NCBI GenBank assembly: GCA_026122225.1
Contig: JANEZZ010002696.1
Coordinates: 806,001-870,000, forward strand
Source of the DNA: Heloderma charlesbogerti
Lineage: Eukaryota > Chordata > Lepidosauria > Squamata > Helodermatidae
Reading direction: 5' to 3'
Length of the DNA: 64,000 bases
The position numbers and the translations under genes were made by a program. Of the stretch, positions 10,568 through 22,900 are shown piece by piece (positions within the stretch are counted from its first letter, which is position 1; each line of letters opens with the position of its first letter). A model generated the notes under the pieces. That model searched no databases. It was not told where the DNA came from and saw only the letters and a program-made list of their open reading frames with translations.

Positions 10568-11314
10568 TAGGGATGTCAGAGAATTCCGCATGAATTTTAA
10601 ATGGGATCGAATTCTGACAAATTCAGTCCACGGAATCCTCCTCGGAATGGGGTGGCCTGGTCAACCCGGACCGGAGCTCATGTGGACCCTTTTTTTTTGT
10701 CCACCAAATGGCGGATTTTACAAAAATAATCACGAAAAGAAATCCATAAATTGGAAATGGAAGAAGAATGCGAACGGCTTTACCCTTTTTATAATATAAG
10801 CATTTTCCCTGTGACTTTCTTTCAAGGCTTTCTTTCACTGGGGCTGAGTCGCAAAGTCCACAGAAATCCTCCATCTTTTATGTTTATTGTCTGTGGAGGT
10901 GAGGTCAGGTGAGGTGAGGTCTGGTGAGGTCAGGTCAGGTGAGGGCAGGGCAGGGCAGGTCCGGTGAGGTCAGGTGACTGGAAGTTACGTGGGGAATCCC
11001 CGCGAAGGGCTTTACCCTTTTTACGAAAATAAATAGGCATTTTCCCTATGACCCAAGGCTTACAGAGACCGATGGCGGGCGTACAAAAAGGATTTTTCGG
11101 CAGTACTTAAGAAATTATTTATGTAAGTTTGGGGAGCCGAAAAAAATGGGGGAAACTGGGGCATGTGGACAGTGGAATGGGGCGGCCCTTGGCTCTGTGG
11201 AATCCTCACGGAGCGGAGCCACTCCGTGAGGATTCCAGGGGGGGAGGAACAGATCACCTCCCCCTCCCGCAGATTCCCCACCGGAACGGACTGTGGGGAA
11301 TCTGTACATACCTA
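10568..11314. mobile_element. hAT-like element, type 1 (747 bp)
   Basis: TAGGGATGTCAGAGAATTCC...GAATCTGTACATACCTA, flanked by gtttattg and gtttatta (8 bp, one change). It ends in the same GCAGATTCCCCACCGGAACG segment as the element at 29-498. The centre lacks the hairpin array and instead has a GTGAGGTCAG minisatellite. Confidence 0.8.
10893..10976. repeat. Minisatellite (GAGGTCAGGT type)
   Basis: Repeats of 5-10 bp on the theme GGTGAGGTCAGGT, with a GGGCAGGGCAGG variant run, inside the hAT-like element. Confidence 0.8.
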
Positions 11315-11744
11315 GTTTATTATATACATATATCAAAAATATACCTATCAGAATAAAGTTGCCTTTCTGAAGTTATGCTGGTTTTACATCTTAATTTTTT
11401 ACTCATGGCTTATTGGGGATGATCATTTAATGATAATGTTGAGTACATGGTAGGTGGCAGTAGCTAAAAGGTTAGGAACCATTGGTTTTAAGATGATACT
11501 GCTGGGCATGAGAGGTTAATTGACCCTTTTGGCACTTAGAATAAAGCAGCTGTGGCACAGTGATGAAGGAGTAAAGTGAAAGAACTATGGCTGAAATCCT
11601 AAACACACTTGGATAAGCCCCCTTCAGGACAGAGGGACTCTCTTCTCAGTAAACGTATGCAGAATTGCACTGTAAATCAGTAATCCTTCTGCATGTCATA
11701 GGTGACATAATCCACTTCTATTTCTCTGCAACCTCTTATCATTG

Positions 11745-12004
11745 TGATAATCCTACTGCCCATCGCCTGGGCTTGGCAGGGATTAAGAGTGCTCCCTAAA
11801 TCAGGGTTATGCAGAAAGTAGATCTCCAGATGCGTTGGACTTCACCTCCCAGCATTCCTGACCAATAGCCATGCAGGCTGGAGCTTTGGGGAGTTGAAGT
11901 CCAAAACAGTTAGAGATTACCTTCTTTCCACCTTTGCCCCCAGTGATACTGGATATCTGTAGTCCAGCTGTGACAAATACGTTTAAGCAATTAGGGCTTA
12001 ATTT
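11745..12004. repeat. Palindromic MITE plus flanks, copy next to exon 5
   Basis: Contains GTAGATCTCCAGATGCGTTG and, inverted, CCAAAACAGTTAGAGATTAC around GGCCATGC-like centres, a common squamate palindromic repeat. The similarity to 14690-14945 extends beyond the palindrome on both sides (GATTGCTCCCTAA; AGCTGTGACAAATAC), so both belong to a longer shared segment. Confidence 0.6.
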
Positions 12005-12041
12005 CACAAATGGCCATATCGGTAAAATGTTTAATTATTAC

Positions 12042-12190
12042 CCTCGCACTGGAATGTCCATCAGTCTTGCGAATTTAACAACATCCTCAAATCTTTCCAT
12101 GCTTTCTTCTATGGTGCAATTAATATTTATTTTGCTGAAAGATTCAGATGCTGCACCAAACACTGATACTTCAGTTGCCCCAGCAGCAAT
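12042..12190 (-). CDS. HMGCLL1: HMGCLL1 exon 5 (last exon in the window)
   Basis: A 149-bp exon, acceptor attttag, donor CGAGG|gtaata, ending in phase 2. It encodes [20 protein letters not shown] followed by [20 protein letters not shown] and [10 protein letters not shown]. The VFGAASE strand and the NINCSIEES helix start are hallmarks of HMG-CoA lyases. The following exon (expected to start near YVSCALGCP) was looked for on the minus strand of 1-12041 and not recognised. Confidence 0.94.
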
Positions 12191-15100
12191 CTAAAATAAA
12201 ACAGGATAGAAAAACAGATTCCCCCCCCCTCAGGTAAACAACATCACATATTTGCTTTTAACAGTAATTGTCCACCATTTGAAACATTAGTAACCAAAGG
12301 ATAACCAACGCATTCCTAAGTCACATTTATGTAGAAGTAATTCCTATTGATATCAGTGAAAAATTACTTCCAGCTAAGGTGTTCAAGCCCTAACTAGATA
12401 TTACAGAGATGAGTGGCTGCTGCCAATCTATGCCTCCACAACAGTGTCTACTAACATACACCCCTCCTTGGGACAAGAGTTCAAGACCCATGGAACTAGT
12501 AAAAGAAAAGTGAGACATGATGTCATTATATTCATTGTTTCCCAATCCCTGCTTCAGTTCACTGGGTCCTGCTTGAAAGGGGAGGGCAAAAAGCTGACAT
12601 CATGTCACACACTTGACATTACTAGGGAGACATTGGTCCTCCATTAACATCTAGTTAGGTCCTGAAATCCCCAGCTTTTCTTCTGTTTATCTGCAGGATT
12701 ACATCACTTCCATAGAACCGAATTTCCTTTCCTTTTTTATTAACTGGATAAGTAAGGTCTTTCTTACCAAATGGAAATCTTCCCCTGCATCCATTTATAT
12801 AAACATTTTAATAATAAGCCTAAGGAAGAAGCTATACAAAAAACCACTAAAGACTATAAAGCATGTATGGAGATATAGATTAGTTATACAATTCTTCTGT
12901 AAATTGCTTACACTCTACCACGTAGCTTTCTAATTGAGCACATTGGCCTTTAAGGACAGATTTTTCTTTGCTAAGATTTTAGATTATGTCAACAAGTGTT
13001 CTAAAGGGGTGTTTTTCTTAACCTAAATATCAATTCTATTTGTGTGTGTGTGCATATATACATATATAATTTGTATCCTGCTTTTTTTCCTCTCGCAAGA
13101 AAACCAAAGTGGCTTACATGGTCCTCCTCCTCTCCATTTTATCCTCACAATAACTCTGTGAGGTATGTTAGGCTATGTACAAGCTCAATAGATTTATTCC
13201 ACTATATTGAATTACTTAAGCCTAAGTCTTCATATAATGATAGCAGATAATTTGTAAAACAAAACAAGAATAGAATTTTATTGGCCATATTGGGCTGGAT
13301 CCAGACTAAATTCGTCATGACGCACTTTGGTCCCACTGATTTCAACAGAACTAAAGTGGGACTTATGTAGCCTGGATTCAACCCAAAGTGTAGAAGCTTT
13401 CTATGATTTGCATATTTTATCATACAATTCTTTGAATGCTTCAAAGGTTTCTTTTTTCTTTCTAGGTTATATCAGAATGAATGTGCTGTTTTTATTTGGT
13501 AGTTGGTATTGCCATAATCAGTGTTTAACACAAATGCAATGCAATCTTATGCATGTTTACTCAGAAGCAAGTCTCCCTGTGTAAAAGGGGAGCTGCTGTC
13601 ATGGAAGTATGCATAAGATTGCAGCCATAATAAACAAAACTAATTCATGCTGCTAGTTATTGACACCGTTATTCTAATTCTCACTCCAAGCAACAACACT
13701 AAATTTGCTTTTCACAAGGCCTCTCTATATAGGAGTTAGATCGGTAAAAGTGAGGCTTCAGCTCTGAAATTATCTGAAAGTCCTTTCAAGTGAACCTTTG
13801 TCATGGATATAAATGGGCCTCTTTCTGTTTATGATGAGTTTCCCACATGGAAACAAGCAAAGGTTTGGGGACAGAAAGTCATGCTCTTTCCACAGCCATT
13901 AAGATTCTCATAAAAAGGCCTCAACTGTCTGAGTGAATTAAATTCTCTGCATCAGAGTTTTAGAAGTAAGATGTTCTCTAAAGCTTCCACCCTGTGCCTA
14001 AATACTGAAATGCAATCAAATGCAGAGGGAAAGCAAAAAAAAAAAAAAGATATAACAAATTTCTTTTTTCCATTTCTTTTTTAGGTAGACTGAAACCATA
14101 AAATCAGCTTGAAAAACATTGTGCGACAGATATTATCCACTAATGTAAGTGTACAGAAGTTATCATAGATTTATGAATGTGCTTCATCTGGGTCACAGAA
14201 ACTGACCTGGTTAAAGCTATGTCATCTGGAGTCAACAATAAATAGCTAGCAGAGCAGAGCAAGCCTATGTATTGGGGTGCCAGGAGGGTAGGTGGGGGGA
14301 GGTAGCAAGATCACCACCAGATCTAGAGACCTGCTGGCTCACAGCTGCCAATATAGAAGGTGACATTTTTGCCCTTCTTGTTCTTGACGGTCCATTCTTG
14401 ACGGTCCATTCCCACCCACCCCACCCCGTCCCACTGAAGCCAAAGAGAGGGAAAATACCTCTGCCAGCTCAAGGTCCTGGGGCTTTATCTAGGGGTGTGC
14501 TGGCAGAGTCAAAGAGCTATAGATCCAGGGTGTCCCCACCCATGAAATGCCCCGTTTCAGGGCCTACTGCCAACAGAAATACCATCAGCAACAGAACTAC
14601 ACCCACAGAGCTTTCCACGGGCGTATTTGGGGCCTCCACAGTGGACATGGTGCCCCAGTGTCAGAGGTCCTCTCTGCTGATTGAGTGGCACTCCTGCCCT
14701 ATGCTAATGCCTGGTCTTGAAAGGGGGTAGGATTGCTCCCTAAGTCAGGGGTGGGCAGAAAGTAGATTTCCAGATGTTTTGAACTTCAACTACTAGGATT
14801 CCTGACCATCGGCCATGCTGCCAGGGGCTTCTGAGAGCTGAAGTCCAAAACATCTGGAGATCTACCTTCTTTTCAGCCTTGCCCTAAGTCATACTGCATG
14901 TATCTGCATCCTAGCTGTGACAAATACATTTAAGGTGATGACAGCAAAGCATCAGTAATCCTTAACAATATATACAATTGACAAAAACCAAAGTTAAGGT
15001 ACAAAAATATACACAATTAAAATAGTTCAATGTTAGGAAGTGCAGATATTTAAAAAATGTATCCAAAATATGTGTCACAATATACAAAATAAAAACAGAA

Positions 15101-18100
15101 TTGTAGAATCTAAAAATTGTGATGTTAAAATGTTATAATAATATAAAAGGACACATATGACAATGTGTGTGTGTGTATGTGTGTATGTGTATACACACAT
15201 AAACTTTTAAAAACCACCAGTGGGCCAAACATGTTTCAACTTTTCATCTTCTTCAGTGGCCTATACAAAACACTATAGCTTGAGCTCTAATTAAAAATTC
15301 TTCATTGGGGGCATGAATATGTCCATTTGGCAGATGTTCATTCTAGGTATGCCATTACTTAGGGTGCAATCCTATGCATGTTTAGACAGAAAAAAGTCCT
15401 ACAACTCCCAGCATGCCCCAGCCAAGTGCTGGCTGGGGCATGCTGGGAGTTGTAGGACTCTTTTCTGTCTAAACATGCATAGGATTGCACCACTAATGAC
15501 CATAGATCACTGCCAAAATAGGTTTAGAAAAGTCTAAATAATGAGTGGGCTTGTACATCATGCTTAAGCCACCCTGCAAATAAGTCACCATGGGTTGGTT
15601 GTTTGCTGAACAACCCACGGTACTCTCAACAAACAACCAGCCTTCCTGTGGCTTTTTCTCCCCTTCAGTCCTCCCACTAGCTCCAGCACATATCCCAGGT
15701 GCCTTTGCAGCAGAACTTGTTGCCTCCGTCTCTATGTCAGCACCCTTTCTGCAACTGGTCCACTTGGCTTGCCAACTTCGGAGGGAAACTCCCCGCCCGC
15801 CCCACCCCCCGCATCAGCTCGCCAAACAGAATTCATTTTCTGAGCCTTTATGAACACAATAATGTGTTTGCCAGCTTGGGGGAGGGGGAGGCTTTTGCTG
15901 TTGTGCAAGTCCGCCTCTCCAATATTTAGCTAAGCATCCCCATATTCCATTCTCTACTTTGGCACTTCCCCTGCTAGCTAGCAAACAACCTTTTACACAA
16001 AGGCTGGTTCACATTACACTAAAGTAAGCACACCCACTCCCAAAGCACCTCCGCCACTCCAATATTTAGCCAAGCATACCCGTACTCCCTTTTTCCACTT
16101 TGGCACTTAGGCTGCTAGCTAACAAACACTTAAAAAAAAAAGGCTGCTTCATGTTACACTAAAGTAGCGCACCCATTCCCAAACCCAAAGTAAGAACACT
16201 GGCTGGCAATTCACCTTCCAACAAGCTGCTTTCAGCTCCTCCTCCCCACCCCACATTCCTGTTGCTTCCCTCCATTGCTAGCTGTCACATCTTGATATGG
16301 ATTACAGAGCAGTGAGCAGGAGCAGGAAATATACCCAGATGTCATGGTAAAACAGTAACACAGATGGGAAAATTATGGAAATGTTAAGGCAGCTGCCATT
16401 TGCTCCTGTGCACTTGCACGCTCTCCCCTTTTTAAAAAAAGTTGTGAATGCGTTTGGGACACTCTCCAGTGTCCTTCTTTCATGATTTTAGGGACACAGG
16501 GCAGAGGTGTTGAGAAGGATGGTGGCAGCACGAGCAAGACTGCATGGAGCGGCAGGGGTGCTCTGGCCAGGTGGTTCTCTAGCCACATGGCCAGCAACCC
16601 ATGATAAAATCGCCCTACCAGGTTCGGACGGCACAACAAGTCCACCATGGGTATGAACAACCCTAAAACAAGCCATGGGTTCTGACGGTGGGTGGTTCAT
16701 GAAAAATAAGCTATCCTGCAGAAACTGCACTGGGTTCACATGATGCGACAACCCACCATGGCTGATCACCCATGGTGGATTGTCATGTTATACAAACCAG
16801 GTCTGTGGATTGAACATAGAAACATTTCCTTCTCTGTTAGCCTACAGTAGTTTCAAGGCCATGTGTGTGTGTGATTAATTGTGTATATTTTTATACAAAT
16901 ATATTTAAGCAATTAGGGGTTAATTGATGGGCAGATAAAGCAAGCAATATACGTACAGCAGAATGGAAACCTTGAAGATTGGGGGTAAGTACTGGATAGC
17001 GGACTCCAGGATACCGCTCTATTCCTCGCATTACTTCTGTGTGGTCTGCCATCTTAAAGACAAAATATTGTTTAATTTCATATTAAAGTACGTGATGGTT
17101 ATTAACAAATGTGTTCAGAATGATGCAATACTATTTTTATATTATACATAGAAACACACGAACTAGACAAAACTGAGTATCAATACAGTAAAAATACCAT
17201 GTCCATTTTACAGAAAGTCACATACAAATCAAAATGACACTTAGCATACTTTCAAATAAGGCTCTTATCATGCCATCACCTTACTTCATTCACGGAATTT
17301 TACAGGGGTCCAGACGACATCATCTTCCCTTTAAAAACCCTCCTGTACTTTCCTACCACTTCTTCCATTCTTTTTCTTACCACAAAATATCTGATAAGGA
17401 GGGGAAGAAAGAATAGCTACAAAATGCCTTTTGATTGGTGGTGCTAGGAGCTGTCCACCTGGAAGAACCCTTTCACAAAATTCACTGTGAGTTGACTGTA
17501 CTTTCTTGCCTATAGGATTATTATCCTATGGTTCACTCAGCACTTCTACTTGTGTAAATGCTTATTATGAAAGCAAGAGCATTTAAAAAAAAAAAAGGGC
17601 TAAAGATCTGGAGAAAATCGCATATTCAACTATGTCATCTTGTCATTTTCCATTTGAAAACCATTCCACTTGGACCAGGAAATATGATGCAAACAGGTAT
17701 TTTCACATCCTTGTTTTACCACTTAACATCTGTTAGCAATGGTGAATAGATGTAACAGTAGAAACCGATGTTATGTCAAACTGAATTCACTTAGTTCATC
17801 GTTAGAGACATTGGGCTAGATCCAGACTTACTCATAATTAGGGTAGACTCATTTAAATCAATGGGACATTGATTTCAATGAATCTACTCTAAGTATGGCT
17901 AAGTCTGGATCTATACCTTCGAGTAATAGTCTTAAAAATGTCTCTCACCTCTGATTATGCTCTTTTAAAAAGATAGGGGTGCATTTCTGTAACGTGACAG
18001 AGTGACAAATCTAAACAACTTCAAACTTTGCATTCACATTTAAAATATTTGGAAGCATTGGAGTGATAAAGGACCAAAACCCTGTTTTTGAGTATTTTAA

Positions 18101-19750
18101 AAGCGCACGTGCCAAATTTTATACAATTTATAGGAAGTATATATTTTGTACTTGGCTGTCTGTACCGAATTATTGGTACAAAATTCTGGATTGGTCTCAG
18201 TAGGCTTTTTTTTTTTTTTTTAGTAAAAAGATAGCTGGCATTATAGCAAATATGCACCTATATTTAAGGGGCTGACTGGGTCTAAGGCAGAGGTGGGCAA
18301 CCCGATGCCCTCCAGATGTTATGGACTACAACTCCCGTCAGACTCAACCCACATGGCCAATGGTCAAGGATGATAGAAATATAGTTGTATAGTTTATTTC
18401 ATAGTTGATGTCTTTTAAAGTAGTGTGTGCTGCCTTAGGAATGCTTGCCTGAAAGCTGGCTTATGATTTAAAATATGCAGATCTGCTTAGGAGAGAAGAA
18501 TACACCAGTGAATCCCATGTCTGGCCTTGAGGGATAGAAGCTTTCTTCACCACCTCAGCCACCAGAAGGAATGTCATCATACTACATCCATCCTAAAAAG
18601 CTACATTGGCTATATTCATCCACTGAGATGCACAATGTACTCCAGTGGTATACAATGCATAGTGTGCATTGGACTGCTTCAAGAATGCCATATTTTTTAA
18701 TGTAGTGCCATTTATCTTAAATGTGTCCCCTTTATTTTTATTTAAAGCTCATTATCATAGAAGTTATGACCATTTGAAGTTTGATTTTAATTACCCGGTA
18801 CTGGAAATAATCCATATCCCATCAATGCTAAGAGCTAAACTGTGATTGTTGATTCCACTCACATCCCATGTACATACTAATTTCTTTTTCACTTAATAAA
18901 AAAATACCTTATTATATTTAAGGGCAAAATGCAGCTTTTACAGTGCTATCCTATATAAGTGTATAGAAGAAAGACTTATTGTGACTAATAGAAGAAAGAC
19001 CTATTGAGATCTATGGGACTTACTCCCAGGTAAGTGTGTACAGTGATTTTTCATTATTTTTAATTTTTATAACAAAATCAAAGTCAATCAGTATAACCCT
19101 AACACCTAATATTTTAGTACTGTTTTGAATGTTTTATGTATCATTTATTTTTATTGTATCGTTGTTACATGCTTGTCTCTTTGCATGCTAAAAAATTATA
19201 CATAAATAATCACATAACTGTGCCCTGCCTGGTGGATCTTATAGCTCCAAAACCTTTAATTCCTTAATTAAACAAAGAATGTCATCCATACTTCCTAGAC
19301 TAAAGAAAACCTTTGAAACTAAATAGTTAATGTAATGCTAAACCAATGGGACAAAAGCATATGTCTTTAACCGTTACAGCATAACTGAAAATACAATTAA
19401 CAGGCTAAACAGAAAGTGCAATTCAAGCTCCATGAAACTTAATCATTGCAAATAAGGTTTATATAATGTATTTGTCTCCTTGATATTTTTCTTGTAAGCA
19501 GAGTCTTACTTTAACATGTACTTTAACATTTCTGCAATTAACCTTCAAAGTGCAATAAGATCCTTAAGCAATAAGCATTTCAATGGCACCCGTTTATCAT
19601 TCTTGGCGATTTCAATTATAGGTGTGGGATCCTGTTTTATATGGCACCTTGCTACTGCAGAACCTTTTACTTCTTCTGGCTGTTTTGAGTCAGAAAATTT
19701 CTGCCAAACAAAACATTAGCAGGGAAATGGTAAAAGAGCTTTAAAATACT

Positions 19751-19821
<71 letters not shown>

Positions 19822-19862
19822 AAGAAAGAAAGAGAGAGAGAGAGGGAGAGAGAGAGAGAGAA

Positions 19863-19953
<91 letters not shown>

Positions 19954-22900
19954 GAAAATTATGGAAACATAACTAGCCACGCTATTCCCATGACCTAAGA
20001 AAATAAAGAAACGAGTACTAAGAAGACATAATCAATACTGCACTTCATCTCTGAGGAACATGGCCTTCACGTATAAACAGAATTTAATCTAAACATCAAC
20101 TAAGCCATTAAAACAAAACATCCAGACTTGAAATGGGAATAAAAAAGTTCCCCCTATATCTGACAAGCATAGGCCAAATCTGCAACCCAAAAGGCCTCAC
20201 AGGAAAAGGAAGGAATTCAAAACACATTTAAAAAAAAAAGTCAGGGGGGGAAAAAAGGATGGTATATGGTTGCTTTAGATATTAGATATTACGAGGAGGA
20301 AAAAAAATGTCCTTCAGTGCTGTAACTATCAAGAGTACAATGATACAGTGTATAATAACACGCCTTCTGTATGGGCTTTTAGCAAAACATGGGATGCACG
20401 AGATAGTGGCCTCTCTCCAGGTTTGGCTTGTTTCCCCCTTTTTCTATGGGCCAAACTACATGTTTGTAGTATAAACTACATGTTTGTAGTATATAGTATA
20501 TAGCAGGCGGCGGGGACAGGGGTCTTCTCTTTCCCCATGTCATTTTCCCAATGAAAATAATGTCCCATCTCCAGAACTGCCATTTGCCCTAGTAGGAAAA
20601 ACATCATGGTTTGGATACAAACTTCTTGTGAGCAGAGATCTGCTAATGGCATGCTCTTGCTGGAGGGTGTGGGAAGGTGATCTTTTGCCAACTCCTGTTT
20701 CCCCCTGCAGCTGCTCTGGAAAGTTGGGGTGCCCTTCAGAACAGCATGGGAAGTGACAAGGGGGAAGGGGAAATCAGTTTTAAAAAATAGCCTCCCCCTT
20801 TCCTCCAGCACGAGGAACGATCCATGGTGGGAGGAAAGGGGGTGCAGCCAGGGGTGCAGGGCATGGCCATCTAGGGAGCCCTAGAAGGCCAGAATAGGAG
20901 ATCAGGAGGGTTGGATTTGGCCTCCAGGCCTACGGCTGCCCACCCCTGAGATGAAGGGAGGCTGGGTCAAGGGGTGGTTTTCCAGAAAGTTTTCATTCTG
21001 TGGAAAACACACATACTGCAATGGCACTGGATTGTTCTGAGTAATGCTTGGAACCGTCTGTTCTTTTACCTACCTGAGGTACCCATTTTGAAGAAACAAA
21101 GCTTGTCACTTCTATGACAGGCAAGCCTGATTTGGAAAGTCGATCAATCAATTCAATTTTGACATCTGTAGGGACTATAGCCTGTGAACAGGAGGGAAAA
21201 TATGTATTGTTTCTTTTCAATGTATGCCAGGTAATGAGAACATTTTGGACACACACAAAAATGATATTTATAATACTGTCAAATTAAAAAAAAAATCACC
21301 AGTGATATTTTAAGATATGTGGCCAGATGCTATTTTCTTAGGCAAAGAAAAACTGACACACATACTGGGAATGAGTTATGCGTATCATACACAATTGCAA
21401 AAGTCTGCAAAAGGGCCTCCTGGTTTGTCTTGTCACTTGCAGAGTTACACCTGAGAGCAACCAGGGGGAGGGCCTTTTCTGTTATGGCACCCACCTCTGG
21501 AATTCTCTCCCACCTACAGTGTAACATAAGCCACCCTTGACGGTGTTAGGTGCTGTTGAAAACTTATCTTTATACTCAGGCATTTGCTGATTTTAATACA
21601 TACCTTGGTAGATTTTCTTTGTTGTTGTCTTTATCTTTATTATTGTTTTAATGCTTTTTATACACTGCTCTGTGATTCAATCATGAAAGGCAGCATATAA
21701 ATATTTTTTTTAAATAATAATAAATAAAAGCCATACAAGTGATGCACATGGGTGACATTGCCACTTATGCGCTACAGTTAGCGAATATGAATTTCTTTTT
21801 AATATTTCAATAATTTAAACTGCACTTTACAGACTAATAAAGGCAAAACAAAAGATAGAGCCTGGCCCCAAAGAGCCTACTAGTTAATTCCAGTGGCGTA
21901 GGAGTTGGCACAGGGACAGGAAGGTTAATAAACCAGATGACAGTACAGGAAAATGGGAGAATCAATGGGTAACAAAATATGAAAGAAAAAAGGAAGCTGT
22001 TGGGGCTTTATTTATTAATTCTAATTCTAATCCACCCAATAACCAGTGTTCTCCTTGGGGTTATATCCAAGGCTGTGTGAGTGGACTTCCACTTGCATAA
22101 TGGGACTTTCCCTTCTCTTTATCCCCTCGGCATCCCCCACTCCCCATGTGCCCCTCAAATCTGCCCCGGACCCTCCAGAACATATATGGGCAGGAGGATG
22201 GTGATCTGAAAGTGGAGGAATTAACATCTGTCCCTTTGTCATGGCCAGATCACTTCCTGCTGAGGTTTAGACTCCTGGCGGCCTTTCCCCTCTGCAAGGG
22301 TGGGGGACCTATTAAAATGGTCCACCCCCGGAGATTAATGGATTCCGATGGATTCCAGAGGGCTCTGGGGGGTTTCCTGCTGGTATGGCTGGTGCTCCTG
22401 TCGAAGCCCAGGTCACTCTGTGGAATGCAGAGATGACTCGGGTTGTTGACACAATCGCGCCCAAGCGCCCTCTCCCTCTGAGCAGAGCCCAGCCAGCTCC
22501 TATACACCTGAGCTGAGGGCAATGAAGCAAGAGGGGAGACGGCTAGAACGCAGGTGGAGGAAAACTCGTGCTGAGTCTGACCGAACACAGGTAAGAGCCC
22601 ACTATCGAGCATACTCTGTGGCGGTGAGGGTGGCAAAGAGACAGTTCTTTTCCACCAGCATTGCATCTTCTCAGTGTCATCCAGCGGAGCTTTTCCGAGT
22701 GGTTCGCGGCCTGTTACATTCTGGGCCAGGGAGAGAGATGGTGGAACCCTCGGTAGCACGCTGTGACAAGTTTGCATGGCACTTTGAGGATAAAGTCGCT
22801 CAGATTCGTCATGAATTGGACATCACCATTAATGCAGTTCCATTGGTAGAGGCGTTCAGAGCACCGTCTGGTCCAGTTTTATTGGATGAGTTTCAGTTAC

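Noticed and set aside
1..12041. Further HMGCLL1 exons (metal-ligand and cysteine-loop exons)
   Set aside because: Searched by eye on the minus strand for the YVSCALGCP, HCHDTYGQ and GGCPYAKG coding patterns; none recognised, so they are taken to lie outside the window.
14272..14730. 152-codon plus-strand frame in intron 4
   Set aside because: No recognisable domain, no splice context, and it overlaps repeat-like sequence.
19741..19980. 79-codon minus-strand frame rich in Leu, Ser and Phe
   Set aside because: Pure translation of the GA/GAAA/GACA microsatellite.
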